DNA from: Chiridota heheva
Lineage: Eukaryota > Echinodermata > Holothuroidea > Apodida > Chiridotidae
DNA: 64,000 nucleotides
Assembly (NCBI GenBank): GCA_020152595.1
Contig: JAIGNY010002236.1
Location: forward strand, 1,247,501 to 1,311,500
Reading direction: 5' to 3'
Of the stretch, positions 23,401 through 37,100 are shown one piece after another. The notes below the pieces were generated by a model. That model ran no database searches. It was not told the DNA's origin and was given only the letters and a program-made list of their open reading frames with translations. Each line of letters opens with the position of its first letter. Within the stretch, counting starts at the first letter, position 1. The position numbers were made by a program, and so were the translations under genes.

Positions 23401-26400
23401 CTTTTCTTAATCTTCATTATTATGATATTGATGTTTTCCTTGGCTCCAGGATTTGTAAATTTGCTGAGCTAAACACTAAGCTGTACAGGATTGTTGATGA
23501 TGCCAGGGATTCTTCACTTTTGCAAACTGATCTGGATAAGTTAGTCTTTTGGTCCCAAACATGGCAGATGTCATTCAATGTTGATTAATGCAAAGTTATT
23601 AATTTTGGTCAGAACAATTTGGCTTTTGAATAATGCATGAATGGTTCAAATCTTAATTGTGTCGATCAAGAAAGGGATTTAGGTGTTGTCATTACTAGCA
23701 ATCTGAAGCCTTCTAAACAGTGTGCTTTAGCAGCTACAAGGGCAAATAGGATGCTTGGTTTGATTAGTAGAAATTTTGGTTTTTTTGGTGGAGAGGTTGT
23801 TCTTAATTTGTATATGCCTTCTATATTTGTATATGTCAGGCCTCACCTTAAGTATGCTATTCAGGCTTGGAATCCCTTTTATGAGAAGGATAAGTTCATT
23901 TTGGAGCAGGGTCAGCGGAGAGCTACTAGACTTATTCCCGAAGTAAGGAATCTCTCTTTTGAATCTAGGTTGCAAATTCTTGGTTTGACCACGCTTGAGT
24001 TGAGAAGAGTACGTGGCGATGTGATTCAGGTTTTTAAGTTCCTATCTGGTAGTGATGCTTTGACTTCGTGTTATTTCTTGCATGTTTCAGCTAATCCTCA
24101 TGTGACACATGGTAACAGTTTGAAGTTGACTAAAGAATTCTCACGAATAGATATACGGCGTTTCAGCTTTTCGCAAAGAGTTGTTAATGAGTGGAATGGT
24201 TTGCTTGAGTGGGTACTTAGCTCTAATTCTAGGCCCCTATGTTCGGTCTGGCGAATTTGTGATTGAAAGCATTACAGACTCCTCGTGATCCACAGGAAAA
24301 ACCGAAAACCATTTCTGAATGTATTTATGGGACAATGCCTTTTCTTCAACCTAAAATCACTCACCTGCTTACCCTGGTGAGCAAAAGAAGATAGTGGCGA
24401 GCAGAAATATATTATACTCGCCACACTCAATTAAGCCTCACCAAGTTGTATAAGTGATTGGCGAGTGACCTTTTTAGCTCTACTATTCGAAAAGTAGTAG
24501 AGCTATTCTACTACCCCCGGTGTCGGCGTCTGGTTAAAGTTTTGGTTAAAGTTCTCATAACTTAAGTTAGAATGGTGTACATTCATGTGACTTGGCATAG
24601 GGGTAGAGGACATGGGTACTGATCAAATGAGCATGATTGGAGGGTTGTGTGTACATACTAATTAGCTTATTTGCATAACAATGAAAATATTTGTTAGGTA
24701 AAGTTTTGGTTAAAGGTTTTGGTTAAAGTTTTTGGTTAAAGTTTTCATAACTTATGAGTGGTGTACATTCATGTGTCTTGGCATAGGGGTAAAGAACATG
24801 GGTACTGTACAATTGAGCATGATTGGAGGGTTGGGTGTGCATACTAATAAGCTTATTTGCATAACAATGAAAATATTTATCAGGTTAAAGTTTTTAGTTA
24901 AAGTTTTCATAACTTAAGTTATGAATGGTGTTCATTCATGTAACTTGGCATAGGGGTACTGTTCCCAAGTGAGCATGATTAGGGGTTGTCTGTGCATACT
25001 TATTAGCTTAATTGCATAACAATGAAAATATATGTATATATGATATCTCTTAAATTAAAGTGGATGTGGCGATTTTGTTGCACAAATGATCATATATGTA
25101 AAGAGCATTGTCTACACTTAATGGTGAGGTGAAGTGTGCATATTAATTAAGTTATTTGCATAACAATAGACTTTCATGCAAAATGTTTAGCATTCATGAG
25201 CGCATAACTTAAGTTATGACTGGTGTACATTCATGTGACTTTTCACAGGGGTAGAGGACATGGGAATTGTTCAAATAAGCATGATTGGGGGTTTTGTATG
25301 CACACTAATTAGCATATTTGCATAACAATGAAAATATTTGTATGTATGTCTTAAATTAAAGTGGGATTGGGGATTTTGTTTACACAAATAATCATATATG
25401 TGAAGAGTATTGTGTACACTAAATAGTGAGGTGTAATGTGCATATTAATTAGATTGTTTGAATAACAATAGACTTTCATAGAAAATATTTAACCTGAGAT
25501 GATAAATTGGTACTTGATACAGCTGTAGATGGCATTTGTACTGTTCAGTTGAGCATGATTTGGGGGTTGTGTGTGCATATTAATTAGCTTATTTGCATAA
25601 CAATGAAAATATCTGTATCTATGATATCTTTTAATATAAAGTGAGTGTGTGGATTTTATTTACACAAATAATCATGTATGTGAAGAACATTGTCTACACA
25701 CAATGGTGAGGTTTAGTGTGCATATTATTTAGGTTATTTGCATAACAATAGACTTTTGTACAAAATTAACCTGAGATAGTATCTTGGTTCAGTAGTAGAG
25801 GGTATTGGTACTCTTCAGTTGAGCATGATTGGGGGATTGTGTGTGCATACTTATAAGCTTATTTGCATAGCAATGAAAACATTTGTATCTGTGGTAGCTC
25901 TTGATTTAAAGTGGGTGTGGTGATTTTACTTAACCAAATGATCATACAGTATATGGGAAGAGCATTGTTCACACTTAATGGTGAGGTATAGTGTGCATAT
26001 TAATTAGGTTATTTGCATAAGAATAGACTGCTGCAAAATGTTTGACTTACTAACTTCACATTTCTAGTTTTGTTATGATATTGACATTCCTGACATGAAT
26101 AGGAATCAAAATGTTTGTTTTGCCATGAATAAAGAAGCATATAAACATTTCCTTGCTTATTAGAATTTTAAATTAGTGGTTTGGGAAATATAAAAAATAA
26201 GTGAAATGTAGGGTAGAAGATGACCTGATGATAAAGTAGCTGAAGGAATTAGGATGGGGTGGGATTTCATGTGGGACAGGGTGGAATTTTATGTAGGGCA
26301 GGGCAGGGTGGGATGTTGGCCAGGATGCGTTGGCCAGTTAGACAGGGTGGGTTGGCATGTGGAACAGGGTGGATTGGCATGTGGAACAGGGTGGGTTGGC

Positions 26401-28102
26401 ATGTGGGACAGGGTGGATTGGCATGTGGAACAGGGTGGGTTGGCATGTGGAACAGGGTGGTTTGGCATGTGGAACATGTAATTAAGCTCAAGTAATTAAG
26501 CTCAAGTAATTAAGCTCAAGTAATTAGGCTCAAGTAATTAAGCTCAAGTAATTTGAAATCATCTGGGACAGGGTGGAATGGCATGTGGTGGGGTGTTATC
26601 TGGATTTCAGTTGTAATGGCATGTTGTGGTGGAATGACATACAGTTTCTGGTTTTCAGGTGTGATTGCATAGAGTATAGGATTGCGATGGCATTTGGGAC
26701 AGGTTCGGATGGAATGTGGGACAGTCTGGAATATGCATTATTATTAGTGAGGGGATTTATATCATTTCCAATGTCTAGTTTGTCATACGTTAAAGCAATA
26801 TTGTTTTGCATAATTTTGCTTAAATGTTATTTTTCATATTGCTTGACTTGACTTGACACATATTTTCTTAAATTGGAAATTGTATTACAATTCAGGATGT
26901 AGTTCTGGGAATGTGTAGGGGTTGGGGGAAGGTCATTGACATTGGCAAATTAGGGCCTCTCCTTTCTTTGTTGTTCATTTGATAGAACTAAAAGAGGTGT
27001 TATAGTTATAAAGACTGTTAGTTGTTTTTTTATGTTTTTTGAATTAATGCATAGGTGAGGTAACCTTGCATTTTTCTTTGTCTTAAAATATCTGCAAAAA
27101 CTCAAAGATATTTTGAAATTTGTAGTAAAATGTGAAAATTAACAAAGCAAATGAAAATGTGTATGCATCTTTAAAGCTCAAGTAATTTGAAATCATCTGC
27201 CCCTGCTACTCTATTTCTGTATACACTTCCGTCAATAAGCCCATCTCTATACTAGCTTTAAATAGTCAAGCATACTGTCCTTCCGACACTTCTTGTTTTG
27301 TATTTTTCCAACCTTGCTCTGTTGCCATAATTACCAGGATGTCATTAATGTGACAAGCACATGGAGGCATACACAGATAGCAATCCATCAAGTCAAAGAT
27401 GTAACATCGTTTCGGGTGTGTGAAGTTGCTTCCTAGTTCCTAATTCACCAGTTCCTAGTTCCTTATTGATTATTTTCTTATTTGTCGCTCACTATGTACC
27501 TGTTCTTTTATCGTTATTTCCTAGTTCCTAATTCGATATTGACTATTTCCTAATTCGTTGCCCCTATATATCTGCTCTATTATCGTTAATTCCTAGTTTC
27601 TAATTCAATATTGATTAACTCCTAATTCGTTGCTTCTTATATATCTGTTCTTTTATCATTATTTCCTAGTTCCTATTTTGATATTGACTATTTTCTTATT
27701 TGTAACTCGTTATATACCCGTTATTTTATCTGTTAATCGTTATTTTCTAGTTCCTAAATCGATATTGATTATTTCCTATATCGTTGCTCCTATATATCTA
27801 ATCTTGTACAGTAGCATTATTTCCTAGTTCCTACAGTAATTCGATATTGAGTATTTCCTTATTCGTCGCTCGCTATATACTCGTTCTCATATCTGTTTAT
27901 CATTATTTCCTAGTTCCTAATTCGATATTGACTATTTCTTTATTCGTCGTTCGCTATATACCCATTCTTTTAAGTGTTGATCATCATTTTCTAGTTCCTA
28001 ATTCGATATTGACTAATTCCTAATTCGTTGCTCCTATATGTCTGTTCTATTATTGTTATTTCCTAGTTAAGTAATTTATTGACTATTTCCTAATTCGTTG
28101 CT

Positions 28103-28146
<44 letters not shown>

Positions 28147-31100
28147 GTTCTTTGATCGTTATTTCCTATTTCGTAATTAGATATTGACTATTTCCTTATT
28201 TGTCACTCGCTATATACATGTACATGTTCTTTTATCGTTATTTTCTAGTTGCGAAAAATAAATAACCAATACAGATGATCAGATTATGACCCAAGAAAGA
28301 ATTTTCCCACTTGTTTATCACAACAGGAAAGAGGTGCAACTGCTCATTAAAAATATTAATGCATATGGAGGGACTGGGGGGCACATGTCCCCTATTGTTT
28401 CTAAAAGTTTAAAAAGTGCTTCTTTTTAAAAAGGAAAAGTGCTTTTTTTTATACGGGAAAAATTGCCCTTTTTCAGATGGTAAAGTGCCCTTTCAAAGAG
28501 AACAAGTGCCTTTTTTAGAAATGGATCCTGCCCTATCATATATTTTTGTTAAAGAAAGCGACATAGGTATTGCCATAAAAAGACTAAAATTGTCAACTTT
28601 CACACACTTCGCGTGCATATATACATTGTTCTCAATGTCCTTAAAGGCAAAGTTGGGGCCTAAGTGGCAACGGCCCTACAATTTGGAGTGTGCAACCACC
28701 CCAAATTTCATTAGTAAGAAATCTTTGAAATGGGCAAGTTTGGACCAGGGCCTTTGTCATGACACAAACTGACATGCCCTTCCTATCTTCTTTGTAAAGA
28801 TTTAAAGGTGTCCCAGGTGGTTTTTTAAATATCAAACTATATCAAAGTCCCCTTATTCAGATATCATAATTGATCTGTTTATTGACAGATTGAAGTAAGT
28901 AACACAAATGTCAAGCAAAATATCCCAAATTTCACTTATGGAGTGCATTTAATTTGGGTTCTGCCACTGACTCGCTGAAGACTGAGTGTGAATTGGGACA
29001 TCTGGTCTAATTTATCCTGATTTACCGAGTTACATTCATTCTAAGCAAGAAAAGAAAATGATGATCTTTTGAATAATAATCTAAGAACCCCTTATTTGCT
29101 TTTCACAATTTAGACATAAAACATATTCTGACTCATGACCAATGCAATTGCTAATCATGATCTATAAGTCTAAATCCTTCCGATTTCAAGACTTATTTTT
29201 TGTAGATTTTTGTATATATTTTGCTGAATTTTCGACCAAAGAATCTTAAATATTTGAAGCTGTAAGTAAAAACATAAAAAAATGGAACAAAGGTCATCAG
29301 TAATTTTTGGACCAATAAAAGTATCAAAATTTTCTGGGGGAGGGAGGCTTGACCCTATAAAACTATATTTCTGTGCTACGTGCTATCAAAATATTACAGT
29401 TGGAAAGTGCCCCTCAGATCCTGTGCCCCCAGATTTAAACAACTTCAGCCGCCTCTGATACCATATACCATCTTAATTGCTGGGCCATGCAGAGCTGGTA
29501 ATAGGTCCGGTGGGAAATGTAGGCCTTTTTTCAAACCACTCATATATTTTTGTTATTAGTACTAAATATATATGATCTCGTTTCAATATCAAACTCTTTC
29601 AATGTTTGCCCTGAAATTGCCTCTTCTAAAGGAAATAGGCCCCCTGGAGTTCGTAGGCCTGGGTTAACTGGCCCCCTAAGCCCCCTCATCTGTCTGGCCT
29701 GCTTATTTGATTTATCATAATTAACAATTTTGTCAAAAGCTCTTCAGCAGTTAAACTTAAAATTGGACAAAGCTAATCCCTGGCTTTTGAAATGCTAAAA
29801 TAGACAGTGAAAGGAATTGAAAAAAAAACACCATATTTCTTACAAAGATTGTAAGCTAGGAAAGAAACATTTACACAAAGTAGATCTTTAAATCATGCAT
29901 AAAGACTCGGGATAAACAATAGCTTACTATCAATACGGATATGAGAGTTATTCCATAAAATTTCATTAAGAAAACAACTTTTTATTATAGCTACTAAAAT
30001 TCAGTATACACCAATCAAGAAAAATATCCCTGATAAAATTATTGCTCATATCAATATCACACGGGTTAAAATTACAGTGAAAAAGAAGGTATTACCAAAT
30101 GGTTAAAGACAAACATCAAAAACCATACTAGACCGGCAGCCCAGAGCATTTGATCAAACGAACGAGGTACCAATATCCGAACACAGGAGCACTCACGGTG
30201 TAACATACAGTATGCAGATTTGGATATCTGCCGGAGATCCCCTGCTGCGTGTGGTCCCTAGGGATCTCAAATAGAGGGCCCAAAATGCACTCGATCAAAC
30301 ATTGGAGGTACCACCTCAAACCAATTTGGAATGAACAAGTACATCACACAGAGTACAGAATGGCCCCTGCCAATTTTTTGCTGCATAGGGCCCACCATAC
30401 AACCCAAAGGGCTCCCAAATTTGGGCTGGATCAAGCATTTGGAGGTACCACATGAAACCAATTTCAAATGAATAGGTACATCCCACAAAGCACAGAACGG
30501 CCCCTGCAAGACAAATTATCTGCTGCATAGGGCCTGTCAGATGCCCCCAAATGCCCACTGTCTTAACATTGGAACCTATATACCTGGTAAAGAATGGAGA
30601 CTTAAGGTTTTTTGTAAGCTCAGCTGAAAAGACATTCATTTTTAGTTTGATGTAACTGATTTTCATTATCAAGGTATAATTTTTTGAAAATTAAGGATGG
30701 AGTTAATGTTGCAGTAAATGATGAGAGGACATGGATGGGGAGGGGGAGGTGTAGGTAACACACGATTCCATGCTACAAATAATTACAATTATAGTTAGCA
30801 TACCATTTTCTCCACCCTCTTTGATAGGACTAAAACCCTATCCCCTCCCTTTAGTTTACGCATTAAATCAGACCTCTTCCATCTCGGCATCAACCTCGCC
30901 ACTCTCAGCACCTTCTCCTGGCCCACGTTTCCTCCTTGGGCCACCCCCCCTCCCTTCTGTCCACCTGGACCTCTCCACTCATCACAAAACTTAAACCCAC
31001 TCTAACCTCCTCATCAATTTTCACAACCAAATCAAAGACCAATTCTCAAATTACCTCCATCTATCTGTCCACCTCCAAGACATCACTCTAGCAGACTTCC

Positions 31101-34100
31101 ACTACTCATCCATCTTTTCACAAAACTTCGCCCTCACCTCAGTCCTTTGCCACCTGTTCCTCCTCAATCTTAAATGGGATAACTTCACATGAAACTCCTT
31201 TCTCCCACCCTCTGCAGAAAAAGTGTTCTTTTCTTGGATACCCAGCAATGTTAGCATTTCTGGCAATGACAGGGCTGATGCAGCCGCTAAGCTTGCCCTC
31301 AACCTCCTCCCTACCCCTTTTCCCAAAACCCTCTCAGACATCAAATCGCTTATCGCTTCCCTTGTTCGTGACCGCTGGCAAACCTCATGGAACTCCCAAA
31401 TTGATAACAAACTCCATGTCATCCAGCCCACAATTCCGATCAAATCCACCACCAACAGCCTCTCTCATATCGACAACGTTCATATTACCCGTCTTAGAAT
31501 TGGTCACACCCACCTCACTCACTCCCACCTCCTTATTGGCTCCCCCAACCCCTCTGCAATAGTTGCCATTGCACCCTCACAATCCATTACGTTCTTCTTG
31601 CATGCTCCCTGTACAACCTTCCTAGAGCTTCCCTTGCTCCCCAAATGGACCATTTAAACTTAAGTTACCATCATCACAATTGCAATCTGAGACAGAGCTA
31701 TACCAATAATGAGAATGATAAATGGAGTAAGGTCACGCTGTGACGAAATACTCAACATGCTCAAATTTGACTTCAAAGCATATCGGGAGCAAGGAATATT
31801 GGAAAAGTTAATATCAAATTATAAACTAGGAAATAACTATAAAAGAGCAGGTATATAGGAATCAGGAAATAATCAATATCAAATTATAAACTAGGAAATA
31901 ACGATAAAGGTAGTTAGCGAGCAACGAATGAGGAAATTGTCAATACCAATTTGGGAACTAGGAAATAATGATAAAAGAGCAGGTATATAGTGAGCAACGA
32001 ATAAGGAAATAGTCAATATCGAATTAGGAGCTAGGAAATAACGGTAAAAGAACAGGTCTATAGGGAGCAATGACTTAAGACATAGCCAATATCGAATTAG
32101 GAACTAGGAAATAACGATAAAAGAGCAGATGTATAGGGAGCAATGAATTAGGAAATAATCAATATCGAATTAGGAACTAGGAAATAATGATAAACAGATA
32201 AGAGAATGGTTATATAGTGAGCAACGAATAAGGAAATAGTCAATATCGAAGTAGGAACTAGGAAATAATTATAAACAGATAAAAGAACGGGTATATAGCG
32301 AGCTATGAATAAGGAAATGATTAGTGTTGAATGACAAACTAGGAAATAATGATGAAAGAGCAGATACATTGGGAGCTACAAATAAGGAAATAGTCAATAT
32401 CGAATAAGGAGCTAGGAAATAACGATAAAAGAACAGGTATATAAGGAGCGACAGATAAGGAAATAGTCAACATCGAATTAGGAGCTAGGAAATAATGATA
32501 AACAGATAAGAGGACGGGTATATAGCGAGCGACAAATAAGGAACTACTGAAATAGTCAATACTAAATTAGGAACTAGGAAGTAATGATGATACAGCAGGT
32601 TTGTAGGGAGCAACGAATTAGGAAATAGTCAATATCGAGTTACGAACTAGGAAATAATAATAAACATTTATATGAACATGTATATAGCGAGCTACGAATA
32701 AGGAAAAAGTCAATACCGAATTACGACCTAGGAAATAATAATAAAAGAGCAGGTATATAGGAAGCAAGGAATTAGGAAATAATTAATATCGCAAATAACG
32801 ATAAAGGTATATAGCCAGTAACGAATAAGGAAATAGTCAATATCGATTTAGGAACTAGGAAATAACGATAAAAGAGCAGATATATAGTTAGTGACGAATA
32901 AGAAAATAGTCAATATCGAATTAGGAGCTAGGAAATAATGATAAACAGATAAGAGGATGGGTATATAGCGAGCGACAAATAAGGAAATACTGAAAAAGTC
33001 AATATCGAATTAGGAACTAGGAAGTTAGCATAATACAGCAGATATGTAGCAACGAATTAGGAAATAGTCAATATCGAATTACGAACTAGGAAATAATGAT
33101 AGTAGAGCAGATATATAGGGAGCTACGAATTAGGAAATAGTCAATATCAAATTAGGAACTAGAAGAAATAATGATAGTAGAGCAGAAATAGTCAATATCG
33201 AATTAGGAGGAAATAACACTAAAAGAACAGATATTTAGGAGCAACAAATTAGGAAATAGTCAATATCAAAATTACTTGTAATGAACTAGGAAGTAATGAT
33301 AATAGAATTAGGAACAGATGATAATAGAGCAGATATATAGGGAGCTACGAATTAGGAAATAGTCAATATCAAATTAGGAACTAGGAAATAACGATAACGA
33401 GCAAGCGAATAAGGAAATAGTCAATATGGAATTACGAACTAGGAAATAGTGATTAACAGTTAAAAGAAAAGATATGTTGCAAGCAATGAATAAGGAAATA
33501 GTCAATATCGAATTGTGAACTAGGAAATAACGATAAACAGTTAAAAGAACAGGTATATAGCTAGCTATGAATAAGGAAATAGTCAATTCCAAATTAGGAA
33601 CTATAGAAATAACACTAAAAGGACAGATGTAAGGAGCAACAAATTAGGAAATAGTCAATATCAAATTAGGAACTAGGAAATAACTATAAAAGAAGAGGCA
33701 TATAGCCAGCAACGAATAACAGAAGAAGGAAATAGTCAATATCGAATTAGGAACTAGGAAATGACGATAAACACTTGAAAGAACAGATATATAGCGAGCA
33801 ACGGATAAGGAAATAGTGAATATTGAATCAGGAACTAGGAAATAATGATAAAACTTAAAAGAACAGGTATATAGGAATAATGAAATAATCAATATTAAAT
33901 TAAGAACTTGGGAAATAACGATAAACAGATAAGAGAATGGGTATGTAGTGAACAAAGAATAAGGAAATAGTCAATATCGAATTAGGAACTCAGAAATAAT
34001 GCTAAAAGAAGAGATTTATAGGGAGCAATGAAATAGGAAATAATCAATATTGAATTAGGAACTAGGAAATAACGATAAAAGAGCAAATATGTTGAGAGCA

Positions 34101-37100
34101 ACGAATTAGGATATAGTCAATATGGAATTAGGAACTAGGAAATAACAATAAAAGAACAGGTATATAGGGAACAACGAATAAAGAAATAGTCAATATCAAA
34201 TTACGAACTAGGAAATAACAATAAACAGTTAAAAGAACAGGTGTATAGCAAGCCACGAATAAGGAAATTGTCAATTCTGAATTAGGAACTAGAAAATAAT
34301 CCTAAAAGAACTGTTATATAGGGAGCAACAAATTAGGAAATAGTCAATATTGAATTAGGAACTAGGAAGTAGGAACCAACTTTACAAACCCCATGGTTTG
34401 ATTCAACATCAGTTTAAATGTCTATTAAATGAAGATACTGCATATGTTATCTTTAATGTGCATCATTGAAAAGTGGACTAATTTTATAACATGTGGATGA
34501 TATATGAATGGGAAGTGGGATTGCCTTGCCTGGTAATGGAAATACAGTTCTATACAGGGTATTTAGATATTAAAGGGTCGTGAAAGTTAGAAAAAATATC
34601 TAAGATATTGTTTTTTATTTCAGAAATCATTTGATTCCTCCTTAATTACTTGATTTGGAAGCTAATTTGCATGCAGATTATATTAACTGACAGACTTACA
34701 CTGTACATAAAAAGTATGCTCTTTCTGGTAATTTGATTTACATTTTAAAAGGAAAATGTTATTGACTATACATGTATTAAAGTTTGCAAGTAATCAAATA
34801 ACTTATTTCAATGTTGAATGGTGGCAGTTAGTCATGTCATCAGGAATTGATAGAAGTTGTTCCTTTGTCATGTGTTTCTTTAACCACAAGTTTAACTGTT
34901 TATTTCAGTATGAGAATGAAAATTGAATGAAAAGGTCTTTAACATACAATTGTATGACTATGGTTAATAAATGGGATTACAACTAGTTTATTGCAAAGTT
35001 CTCCCTGGTATATATAAAGTCAGTTGTCATTTGTTTATTGTGAAATCCAGGTTTTTGCAAGAAACCATTTTAGTTTCTCACCAAAATATCTTGATTGATA
35101 TATTTCAGTGATGCGGAAGAGGAAGTGGAAGGAGTCTTATGAGAAAGGAAGACGGTACAATCAGCGTTGGGAGGAGAAGTATTCCTGGGTGGAGAAAGCT
35201 GCGGATGGAACGGAAAGTGCCTACTGCAAGATTTGCCATAAGATTTTGTTTCCAAAAGTATCAACTCTGGCGAGTCACCATAAATCTGAAAAACATCAAA
35301 AAAATTTGAATGGTGGCAATTTGCCAGGAGCTTCTTCGCCTCTGGCAGGAAATAAAGCAAATAGTAGCAGAACAAGCAGACAAGTAAAGAAACTTGAGTT
35401 CCAAGGTATGCAATATGCATATCTGCAATTTTCTTATTTATGTATATATATTGATTTATTCCCCAGAAATTTTGATATCCTTTGGTTTATTTGACCCCTC
35501 CATAAAAGCCTCTGGATCTGCCAGTGGTCAATTCCATTCCAAATTTGGAATCTTTGTTTGATTACAGTTTAGTTTGATAATGCTCATGTTGTTTGCTTTC
35601 AACCTGATTTGACTTTAAGCTCTTAGGGCGACCCTTAAACCCTGGTAGACCTTGGGGTTATCTTTCTGCAAACTAGAGTGTTTATGATGTTCCAGGGACT
35701 GTAGGTCTGCAGGCTTTCTATACGTCATAAAAATCAAACATGCATTACCTTGAATAAACACAATAAGTGCAAAGAACAAGGATTTTGTATGTAAATGCTA
35801 ACTTGCTCCTCATATTTGGGAAAGAACTGAACTTGCATGTTTGTGACAGCTCTCAAGTGTTGTAGACATCTTGAATTAACAGCAGTAAGAGTGCACCGCA
35901 GGCCCTGAAGCTATACTATCCTGTTATAATGTCAGCCCTAGGTGAGCAATTTTTATGTTGTTCTAAATTAAATGCAACTTTGCAATGAAATTTCCATTGA
36001 CTACCAATGTGTGTGAGATATAATACTGAAAAGAACTGATGTTTGTGTTGTTTTTATCTTCATTGTCAAAATAAAGATTGAAGTATAAGATGTTTCTTGA
36101 AACAAAAGTATGTGTTTGTTGGGATTGGGGAGTTTGGGGTGGTAAATTTTATTGCAGTTTGGGCCTTATAATACAATTTGAAGGAATCTGTGCAAACTTG
36201 ATTTACTCTACAGGATGGGGAGTTGGGGAGGACCTGTGGAGTTTGGGGTCCAAAGGGGTTGGGGACCTATGGAGTTGGGGCTTTTCCCAGTGAATTAGGG
36301 AAAAACTTACAGAGATAGGGATGACCAATGGAGTGGGGAGACCTCTTGTAGTTCAGTGCAATTCAGGAAGTTGAGGCAACCAAATGAGAATGGGTGAATT
36401 TGTGAGTTGGGGGGAACCTACGGAGATGGGGGTGATTCAGGGAGTCAGGGATGACTCAGGGAGTTCAGTGCTACCCTGGGAATTGGAAGCATAGCCAGAG
36501 AGGTCCTGGGGGATAGGCTCCAGCCTTCCCCAGTTCCAAACTTTGTTTAAATCTATTTATTACCAATAGTGTAACACTCAAGAAGTGGTTTAAATATCAC
36601 CTAAGGTCAACTTCTGCCTCAATTAACAAAAAGTTGTCTTCATTTTGGGGAGAATCTGGTGTTATAATTTGGGAGGTTTTCCTTGACCATATTTCTTTAC
36701 TCTTGTAGATATGTATAAGTTTTACCTTTGTGCCTATTCTACAGTACCTGGCCCTCATTTATAAAGTGTGTGTGTCGGTCTGGAGGGGCGGTGACCAGCA
36801 ACTGCAACCATGACTGTTGATGTCAACGTACAAAAAGTTGGGGGTTTAGGAGTCATTACAACTTTATTTCTAAAATAGTGGGTTTTAACATTTCCTTACT
36901 GGCTTTACACTTATGTTTCTCTGTTTTACTGCCTGTAATTCACCCCAGGCTATTTTAAAAATTTGCAAAATGTATGCTTTTTTTCATATTCACAATGATT
37001 ATATATCTCTGGTCGGAAAGTGTATTAAAATAGAAATGAAATTCAAGTACTTCACATCTTATGCTTTTCAGCATGGAGAAACGACAGAATGCCATATCGT

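Larger units (their letters stand above)
20540..24290 (+). mobile_element. CR1-clade LINE, ORF1 with SGNH esterase, inactive
   Basis: About 3.75 kb, in the same orientation as the host gene. ORF1 remains (20552-21405) carry esterase blocks. ORF2 remains (21520-24270) carry endonuclease and reverse transcriptase. CR1 elements copy by target-primed reverse transcription, usually with truncated 5' ends; this one keeps most of both ORFs. The reading frame shifts or stops several times in ORF1 and in the endonuclease. The RT YADD-box region is deleted: frame 23266-23472 passes from GPLLFLI to a scrambled stretch before NTKLYR. The sense strand is T- and G-rich and poor in C. It starts within about 90 bp of the exon A donor. 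Confidence 0.85.
20455..35108 (+). other. Intron A-B, 14.65 kb, packed with repeats
   Basis: It runs from GTAAGT at 20455 to a TATATTTCAG acceptor ending at 35108. It contains a CR1 LINE, a compound tandem array, a 22-bp and a 14-bp minisatellite, two oppositely oriented arrays of one ~73-bp satellite, an I-group LINE fragment and a three-copy ~140-bp repeat, each listed separately. No further coding exon was recognised inside it. Confidence 0.5.

Noticed and set aside
31770-34375. Minus-strand frames rich in Ile/Ser/Phe within the ~73-bp satellite, looking like membrane segments
   Set aside because: The hydrophobic look follows from the AT-rich unit. The frames are short, fall out of register between units and have no start or neighbour.
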